From Silanimonas sp. (GTDB taxonomy: Bacteria > Pseudomonadota > Gammaproteobacteria > Xanthomonadales > Xanthomonadaceae): 64,000 nt of DNA. The stretch spans positions 1 to 64,000 of the forward strand of contig NZ_JAPZSC010000033.1 of the NCBI RefSeq assembly GCF_027531545.1. Reading direction: 5' to 3'. Below are positions 56,441-64,000 of this stretch, one piece after another; within the stretch, counting starts at the first letter, position 1; the number at the start of each line of letters is the position of its first letter. A program made the position numbers and the translations under genes. The notes beneath the pieces were generated by a model. That model ran no database searches, was not told where the DNA came from, and saw only the letters and a list, made by a program, of their open reading frames with translations.

Positions 56441-56902
56441 ATGCTCCGCGTCACCAAGCTCACCGACTACGCCACCGTGGTGCTCACGGTGCTCGCCGAG
56501 CAGGCCGAGCGCGTGCACAGCGCCGCCGAGCTGGCCGAGCGCTCGCGGGTGGAAGCGGCGACGGTCGCCAAGGTGCTGAAGCTCCTGGCACAGGCCGGAC
56601 TGGTCGAGAGTTTCCGCGGCGCGGCCGGCGGCTACCGGCTGGCACGGCCGGCGGCGCACATCCGCTTGGCCGACATCGTCGAGGCCCTGGAGGGCCCGCT
56701 GGGCATGACCGCCTGCAGCGTCCACGACGGCGACTGCGGCATCGAGGCCCATTGCGGCATCCGGGCCGGCTGGCAGCGCATCAACGACGTGCTGCTCGAT
56801 GCGCTGAACCGCACCACCTTGGCCGACATGCTGGCGCCCGTGCCGGTCCCGGCCCCGAAGAACCCCAAAGCCATCCCGGCCGCCCTGGTCCCGTCGACCT
56901 GA
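56441..56902 (+). CDS. Rrf2-family regulator of the SUF system
   Basis: A 153-residue IscR-like protein. The N-terminal winged helix begins [15 protein letters not shown]. Three cysteines (Cys92, Cys99, Cys105) match the Fe-S ligands of Rrf2 regulators, so it can report cluster supply. It belongs to the group of SUF regulators of gammaproteobacteria that head suf operons. It likely represses the operon when it holds a cluster. The C-terminus has a Pro-rich tail. Confidence 0.92.
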   Translation: MLRVTKLTDYATVVLTVLAEQAERVHSAAELAERSRVEAATVAKVLKLLAQAGLVESFRGAAGGYRLARPAAHIRLADIVEALEGPLGMTACSVHDGDCGIEAHCGIRAGWQRINDVLLDALNRTTLADMLAPVPVPAPKNPKAIPAALVPST

Positions 56903-56924
56903 GCGCGCCCCGAGGAGAGCCACC

Positions 56925-58396
<1,472 letters not shown>

Positions 58397-58400
<4 letters not shown>

Positions 58401-58738
58401 GCATGGACAGCGACCTTCGTGCCGCGTACCGCGGCGAGTTGGCGCAAGCCGATGCGCTCGAGTCGGCCGGCGACTGGGCAGGCGCCTTCCGCCACCTCGA
58501 GCGCGCCCATATCCTCGGGCAGCGCCACACACTGGCACACACGCGGACCCACCTCAGGATGCTGCGCAACGGGTGGAAGCGCGCCGATGCGCGGGAACTG
58601 TTCGGACAGGTCGTCCGCAGCGTCGCCGCCCTCACCAAGACGGTCTTCTGGGTCCCGGCGGGCAACACGGGAGGGGCCAACGTCCACCCCCTGAAGCCCA
58701 TGCCGATCCCGGACGACCTGAAGCCTTGGCTGGAGTAG
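58397..58738 (+). CDS. DUF3703 protein inserted in the suf operon
   Basis: A 113-residue soluble protein with [26 protein letters not shown] and [11 protein letters not shown], which mark DUF3703. The family is found near metal and stress genes but has no known function. ATGA overlap with sufB makes it part of the operon. Several His residues (HILGQRH, HTRTH) might bind a metal; that is inference. Confidence 0.85.
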
Positions 58739-58742
58739 GCCC

Positions 58743-59162
58743 ATGACGAACGCCACCGCCAGCCCCTTTCTTCCTGGCCAGACCGCGCTGCGTGCCCTGC
58801 TCGCCGGGCTTTCGCCGCAGCTGTGGGCCATCCCACGGATCATCCGCGCACAGCCGGTCGAGGCGGCGCTGCCGCCCAACGCCATCGTCGTGGTGCGCGA
58901 AGCCGAAGGCACGACGGTGATCGAATCGATCGCTGACCACACGCCCTCCGAAGGCGAGCCGCAGTGGGCGCAGATCACGCTGGCCGTCGATTCCAGCCTG
59001 GAAGCCGTGGGCCTCACCGCCGCCGTGGCGAAAGCCCTCGGTGACGCCGGCATTCCCTGCAACGTCGTGGCCGCGATGCACCACGACCATCTATTCGTCC
59101 CGTGGGCCCAGCGCGACGCCGCGATGGCCGCCCTCCAGACCCTTTCCGCCGAGCACCGCTGA
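58743..59162 (+). CDS. ACT-domain protein in the suf operon
   Basis: A 139-residue protein built as two ACT-like halves (QLWAIPRIIR and WAQITLAVDSSLEAVGLTAAVAKAL, quoted in part), resembling small ACT proteins that bind amino acids. A small-molecule sensor role is possible; the ligand cannot be told. It lies 4 bases after the DUF3703 gene and 8 before sufC. Confidence 0.75.
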   Translation: MTNATASPFLPGQTALRALLAGLSPQLWAIPRIIRAQPVEAALPPNAIVVVREAEGTTVIESIADHTPSEGEPQWAQITLAVDSSLEAVGLTAAVAKALGDAGIPCNVVAAMHHDHLFVPWAQRDAAMAALQTLSAEHR

Positions 59163-59170
59163 GCCGCCCC

Positions 59171-59931
<761 letters not shown>

Positions 59932-59935
<4 letters not shown>

Positions 59936-61242
59936 GCACGGCCGCGACCAGCCCGCTGGTCGAGGCGCTGGACGCACAGGCCAACGCGCTGGCCGAAGCG
60001 CCCCCGGCGCTCGCACCGGCGCGCGCACTGGCCCGCGAGGCCGCCCTCGCGCACGGCGTCCCGACCACCCGAAACGAGCGCTGGAAGTACACCGCCCTGC
60101 GCGCGCTGGCCGCGCGTCGTTTCGAGGCCGCCGCGGCCCGCGTCGACGTCGACCTCAAGGTGATCGCCGACATTCCGGCGCCGCGCCTCGTCATCGCCAA
60201 CGGCCGCTACGCCCCGGCCCTCTCCGACCTGCACGGCCTGGCCGAAGGCCTGCGCGTGCGCCTGCTGTCCGAAGTGCTGCGCGACGCGCCGACCGAAGCG
60301 GCGGCCTGGCTCGCCACTGACACCGCGGCCACCGACGCCGCTTTCCAGCAATGGAATGGCGCCCTCGCGGACGAGGGCTTCGTGCTCGAGGTCGAGCCCG
60401 GCGTTCGCGTGGCCACGCCGCTGCACCTCGTTGTCATCGGCGTGGAAGACGGTGCGGATCGCGCCTTCCACCTCCGCCACCGCATCGCCCTCGGCGCCGG
60501 TGCGGCGCTCACCGTCGCCAAGCACCACCTCGGCGCCGGCGCGCACCGCCACCTTCTGAACACGGTCCTGCACGTCGAGCTGGGCGAAGGCGCGACGCTC
60601 ACGCAGGCTCGCGTGCAGCGCGAAGCGGACGGCGCCACCCTGATCCAGCAAACCCAGGCCACGCTCGGCGCCAACGCGCATTACCGCAGGCTCGACCTCG
60701 AACTCGGCGGCGCGCTGTCGCGCCACGAGCTCGACGTCGCCCTGGCCGGCGACGGCGCCCAGCTCGACGCCAACGGCGTACTTCTGGCCGACGGCCGCCG
60801 CCACCTCGACACCCGCCTCGGCATCGAGCATCGCGCCGGCAACACCCGCTGCGAGCTCACCTGGCGCGGCCTCGGCGCGCAGCGCGGTCGAGCGGTGTTC
60901 CACGGCGGCATCCTGATCGCCGAGGGCGCCGACGGCAGCAACGCCACGCTCTCCAACAAGAACCTGCTGCTCGACGACGGCGCTGAGATCGACACCCAGC
61001 CGGTGCTCGTCATCCACGCCGACGACGTGCAGGCCGCGCACGGCGCGACCGTGGGCCGCCTCGACGACACCGCCCTGTTCTACCTGCGCGCCCGCGGCGT
61101 GCCGCTGCCCGAGGCCACGGCGATGCTGACCGCCGCCTTCCTGCGCGAGCCACTGGGCGTACTCGCGAACGAGCCGCTGGAAGCCGCGCTGGCCGCCACG
61201 CTCGACGCACGCCTCGCCTCTGCCGCGTCGGCCCGCGAATGA
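59932..61242 (+). CDS. sufD: Fe-S cluster assembly protein SufD
   Basis: A 436-residue SufB paralogue and partner in SufBCD. The N-terminal GVPTTRNERWKYTAL is typical, and the C-terminal SNKNLLLDDGAEIDTQPVLVIHADDVQAAHGATVG region (shown in pieces: NKNLLLDD, HADDVQAAHG) is conserved. It overlaps sufC and sufS by ATGA. Confidence 0.97.
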
Positions 61243-62492
61243 GCACGCCTGCCCCCACGCCGCGCGACACCCCAGCCGCACTCGACTGGGCGGCGATCCG
61301 CGCGCAGTTCCCGGTGCTCGAACGCACGGTGCACGGCAAGCCGCTGGTCTACCTCGACTCGGCCAATACCGGGCAGAAGCCGCAGGCGGTCATCGATGCG
61401 GTGAACGAATTCACCGCGCACCACAACGCCAACGTCAGCCGCGCGGTGCATGCACTGGGCAGCGAGGCCACCGAAGCCTACGAGGGCGCCCGCAGTGCGC
61501 TGGCGCGCTTCCTCAACGTGCGCCGCGACGAGCTGGTGCTGTGCAGCGGCACCACCTTCGCCCTGAACCTCGTCGCGTACTCGTGGGCGCTGCCGCGACT
61601 GAAGCCCGGCGATGCCATCGTGCTCACGCGCATGGAGCACCACGCCAACATCGTGCCGTGGCAGCTCATCGCCGAACGCACGGGCGCGACGATCAAGGTC
61701 GCCGAGCTGACGCCCGAGGGCGAACTCGACCTCGACGGCCTGTGGCGCCTGCTCACGCCGGAGGTGAAGCTGCTCGCCTTCGCCCACGTGTCCAACGTGC
61801 TCGGCACCGTGAACCCGGTGCGCGAGATCTGCCGGGAAGCGGCGAAGCGCGGCATCGTCACGGTCGTCGATGGCTCGCAGGCCGTGCCGCACCGCCCGGT
61901 CGACGTCGCCGCGCTGGGCTGCGATTTCTACGCCTTCACCGGCCACAAGATGTGCGGCCCGACCGGCACCGGCGGCCTGTGGGGCCGGCGCGAACTGCTG
62001 GCGCAGATGCCGCCCTTCCTGGGCGGCGGCGAGATGATCAAGGAAGTGCGCTTCGAAGGAACGGTGTTCAACGATCCGCCGATGCGCTTCGAAGCCGGCA
62101 CGCCCAACATCGCCGGGCACATCGGGCTGGGTGCGGCGGCGGCGTGGCTGGACGGCGTCGGCATGGCGGCCATCGAAGCCCGCGAGCAGCACTTGCTCGC
62201 CCACGCGAACGCGGCGCTCTCCACCGTGCCGGGCCTGCGCATCTTCGGCACCGCCCGCGAGAAGGCGGCGGTGATTTCCTTCGCCATCGAAGGCACGCAC
62301 GCCCACGACCTCGCCACCTTGCTCGACCTCGAAGGCATCGCCGTGCGTTCCGGCCAGCACTGCGCCCACCCGCTGTTGGCGTGGTTCGGCGTCTCCGCCA
62401 CCTGCCGCGCCTCGCTGGCGTTCTACAACACGGAAGCCGAGATCGACGCGCTGGTGGCCGCGCTCCAAAAAGTGCGCCAGCTGTTGCTCTGA
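61239..62492 (+). CDS. sufS: Cysteine desulfurase SufS
   Basis: A 417-residue PLP enzyme releasing sulfur from cysteine for cluster assembly. The PLP Lys is in FTGHKMCGPTGTGG, the HHANIVPW site is present, and the persulfide Cys is in SATCRASLAFYN. It overlaps sufD by ATGA. No sufE, sufU or sufA is in the window, so its sulfur acceptor must lie elsewhere. Confidence 0.97.
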   Translation: MSTPAPTPRDTPAALDWAAIRAQFPVLERTVHGKPLVYLDSANTGQKPQAVIDAVNEFTAHHNANVSRAVHALGSEATEAYEGARSALARFLNVRRDELVLCSGTTFALNLVAYSWALPRLKPGDAIVLTRMEHHANIVPWQLIAERTGATIKVAELTPEGELDLDGLWRLLTPEVKLLAFAHVSNVLGTVNPVREICREAAKRGIVTVVDGSQAVPHRPVDVAALGCDFYAFTGHKMCGPTGTGGLWGRRELLAQMPPFLGGGEMIKEVRFEGTVFNDPPMRFEAGTPNIAGHIGLGAAAAWLDGVGMAAIEAREQHLLAHANAALSTVPGLRIFGTAREKAAVISFAIEGTHAHDLATLLDLEGIAVRSGQHCAHPLLAWFGVSATCRASLAFYNTEAEIDALVAALQKVRQLLL

Positions 62493-62533
62493 ACGCATCG
62501 CCACGCCCAACGCCGCACGCCAACGCCAACGCC

Positions 62534-63061
62534 ATGACCGCACCGCTGCAGTTCCGAACCGCCACGCTCGCCGACCGCGACGAGATCATCGCGCTGGTCA
62601 CCTCGGCCTACCGCGGCGACGCCAGCCGCGCCGGCTGGACCACCGAAGCCGACCTGCTGGACGGCCCGCGCGTGGCCCCCGAGGTGCTGGAGCACGATCT
62701 CATCCGCGAGCGCAGCCGCGTCGTGCTCGCCGAACGCGAAGGCACCCTGGTGGCCTGCGCGCACGTCTGCGACGACGCCGGCGCCGGCTACTTCGGCATG
62801 TTCGCCGTCGACCCGACGCGCCAGGGCGGTGGCCTCGGCGACGCCGTGCTGAAGGAGTGCGAGCGCGTCGCCCGCGACGACTGGCGTCTGACGAGCATGA
62901 AGATGACCGTGATCGACGTCCGCGACGAACTGATCGCCTGGTACGAGCGCCGCGGCTACCGGCGCACCGGCATCACGAAGCCCTTCCCTTACGGCGACGC
63001 GCGTTTCGGCCATCCGAAGCGTGACGACCTGCGCTTCGAGGTGCTGGAGAAAACCCTGTGA
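62534..63061 (+). CDS. GNAT family N-acetyltransferase
   Basis: A 175-residue acetyltransferase. The acetyl-CoA loop is VDPTRQGGGLGDAVL and the C-terminal MTVIDVRDELIAWYERRGY is typical of the fold. Substrate unknown. It starts 41 bases after sufS and overlaps the Rieske gene by GTGA, so it is probably part of the suf transcript. Confidence 0.88.
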   Translation: MTAPLQFRTATLADRDEIIALVTSAYRGDASRAGWTTEADLLDGPRVAPEVLEHDLIRERSRVVLAEREGTLVACAHVCDDAGAGYFGMFAVDPTRQGGGLGDAVLKECERVARDDWRLTSMKMTVIDVRDELIAWYERRGYRRTGITKPFPYGDARFGHPKRDDLRFEVLEKTL

Positions 63062-63375
63062 CGTGGGTGAAGGTCTGCGCCGAGAACGAGCTTGCCCCCG
63101 GCGAGACGCGCGTGGTGTGGGATGGCGACACACCGATCCTCGTCCTCAATTTCGACGGCGCGCTCTACGCCGTCGAGGACAAGTGCACCCACGAGGACTA
63201 CGAGCTCTCGGCGGGTCCCTTCGATGCCGAACAGGGCCGGCTGGTCTGCCTGCTGCACTCGGCGACCTTCGACCTGCGCAGCGGCGAGGCGCAATGCGCC
63301 CCGGCCTACCTGCCGCTGGTGAAGTTCCCGGTGAAGGTCGAGGACGGCGCCGTCTGGACCCGCGACGACCGCTGA
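63058..63375 (+). CDS. Rieske 2Fe-2S protein (non-haem ferredoxin type)
   Basis: A 105-residue Rieske protein with Cys43-x-His45 and Cys64-x2-His67 as the cluster ligands. No membrane segment is present, so it is a soluble ferredoxin of the kind that often ends suf operons. The GTG start overlaps the GNAT gene. It may deliver electrons to cluster assembly or to a nearby oxygenase; the partner is unknown. Confidence 0.93.
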   Translation: MTWVKVCAENELAPGETRVVWDGDTPILVLNFDGALYAVEDKCTHEDYELSAGPFDAEQGRLVCLLHSATFDLRSGEAQCAPAYLPLVKFPVKVEDGAVWTRDDR

Positions 63376-63396
63376 CGCGCCGGGCAAGGCCGGGTT

Positions 63397-63960
63397 TCAA
63401 GCCTTCGGCTGCAGCTTCGCCAACAACAGTTCCCCGCCGCCTTCGATGACGCGCCGTTCCCCGGGGGGAATGGCGATGCGCGCCGCATCGCCGACCTCGA
63501 GCACGCCGGCCGGCGTGCGCACCTGCCCGGCCAGCACGTAGAGCAGCCAGGTCACGCCGGGCTCGCCGAAGAACAGCATCGAGCCGACGATCGGGCGATG
63601 CAGCAGCTGGGCATCGATGGCCTCGCGCCGCCACATCAGGTTGAAATCGACCGTCGGGCCGTCCACCAGCAGGGCCGTCAGCGGCCGCTCGCCGGAGAAG
63701 CGCAGCCGACCGTGCGGCGGCACCAGGCGATGCATCTCGCCATCGGTGAAGTGCAGTTCCATCCCCTGCCCCGAGAGGAGGACGATCTCGCGCTCGCAGC
63801 CGGGGAAGGGCGAAAACGGACCGTCGCAGCCCACTTCCGCCACCGAGATCCGCCAGTCCCAGGCGCCGTCCGCCGGGAAGCGCAAGATCTCGCGCGTCCA
63901 GCCGCCGCCGTTCTTCCAGCGTTCGCGACGGTGGTTGGTGGCGGGGAGCAGCTCGATCAT
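63397..63960 (-). CDS. hutD: HutD family protein
   Basis: A 187-residue cupin-like protein with the hallmark RWKNGGGWTREI near the N-terminus and IVLLSGQGMEL in the middle. HutD was proposed to moderate histidine use, and related Ves proteins are known. No hut genes lie beside it here. It converges on the Rieske gene with 21 bases between and starts 40 bases from the window edge; no promoter can be judged. Confidence 0.9.
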   Translation of the reverse strand: MIELLPATNHRRERWKNGGGWTREILRFPADGAWDWRISVAEVGCDGPFSPFPGCEREIVLLSGQGMELHFTDGEMHRLVPPHGRLRFSGERPLTALLVDGPTVDFNLMWRREAIDAQLLHRPIVGSMLFFGEPGVTWLLYVLAGQVRTPAGVLEVGDAARIAIPPGERRVIEGGGELLLAKLQPKA

Positions 63961-64000
63961 GCGGGGGCCGACATCGGAACACAGGTCCCCGTCAGTCTGG

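Overview
This window is about 70 percent G+C and densely coded on both strands. It looks like a chromosomal segment of a gammaproteobacterium of the Xanthomonadales/Lysobacterales type. Three features point there: a fused aspartate kinase/diaminopimelate decarboxylase, the MurL-MurD2 pair described in Xanthomonas, and a suf operon headed by an Rrf2-type regulator. That placement is an inference from gene content. I see no insertion sequence, phage, CRISPR array or replication origin.

Region by region. 1-5923 (minus strand) carries tRNA-Tyr, tRNA-Gly and tRNA-Thr reading into tuf, then the housekeeping series TPR protein, lolB, ispE, tRNA-Gln, prs, rplY, pth, ychF. 7423-10761 holds hemA-prfA-ppk2. 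10703-14269 holds a TlpA-like lipoprotein, YihY, WrbA, a DUF2069 protein and a short asparaginase-like protein. 14386-16170 is a secreted S8 protease with a P-domain. 16646-27883 is a microaerobic respiration block: ccoNOQP, a small membrane protein, ccoG, then fixH-ccoI-ccoS and a TauE/DsbD-like protein, with an HD-GYP protein between the two parts and an Fnr-type regulator at the end. Both cco promoters carry a candidate Fnr box, and the spacing to a shared CACACTGGCC element is identical.

27885-35920 contains three S9 peptidase genes, one broken by two frameshifts, and a POT peptide transporter. 35998-38535 has ssb, ispB and a dienelactone-hydrolase-like protein. 38613-43997 is the overlapping operon lysAC-murL-murD2. 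It links diaminopimelate/lysine synthesis to the L-glutamate route of peptidoglycan precursor synthesis, and its leader holds a terminator-like hairpin. 44182-54488 is a mixed stretch: tandem PhzF paralogues, a glycine-zipper protein, a hydrolase, OsmC, an amidohydrolase, a DUF5916 outer-membrane-type protein, a SET-domain protein and a VIT/ferritin-like protein. 54617-56191 is an unusual SDR with a Cys-rich extension.

56441-63375 is the suf Fe-S cluster operon (regulator, sufB, DUF3703 gene, ACT gene, sufC, sufD, sufS, GNAT gene, Rieske gene). A HutD-family gene closes the window on the minus strand. The Fe-S theme connects several parts: the suf operon could supply clusters to the Fnr sensor, CcoG and the Rieske protein, and Fnr probably controls the cbb3 oxidase genes.

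The strongest points for a second look are the twin Fnr promoters, the lysAC leader, the lysAC-murL-murD2 coupling, the decayed S9 copy and the SDR lacking a canonical catalytic tyrosine. I did not find a clearly new multi-gene defence or mobile system.
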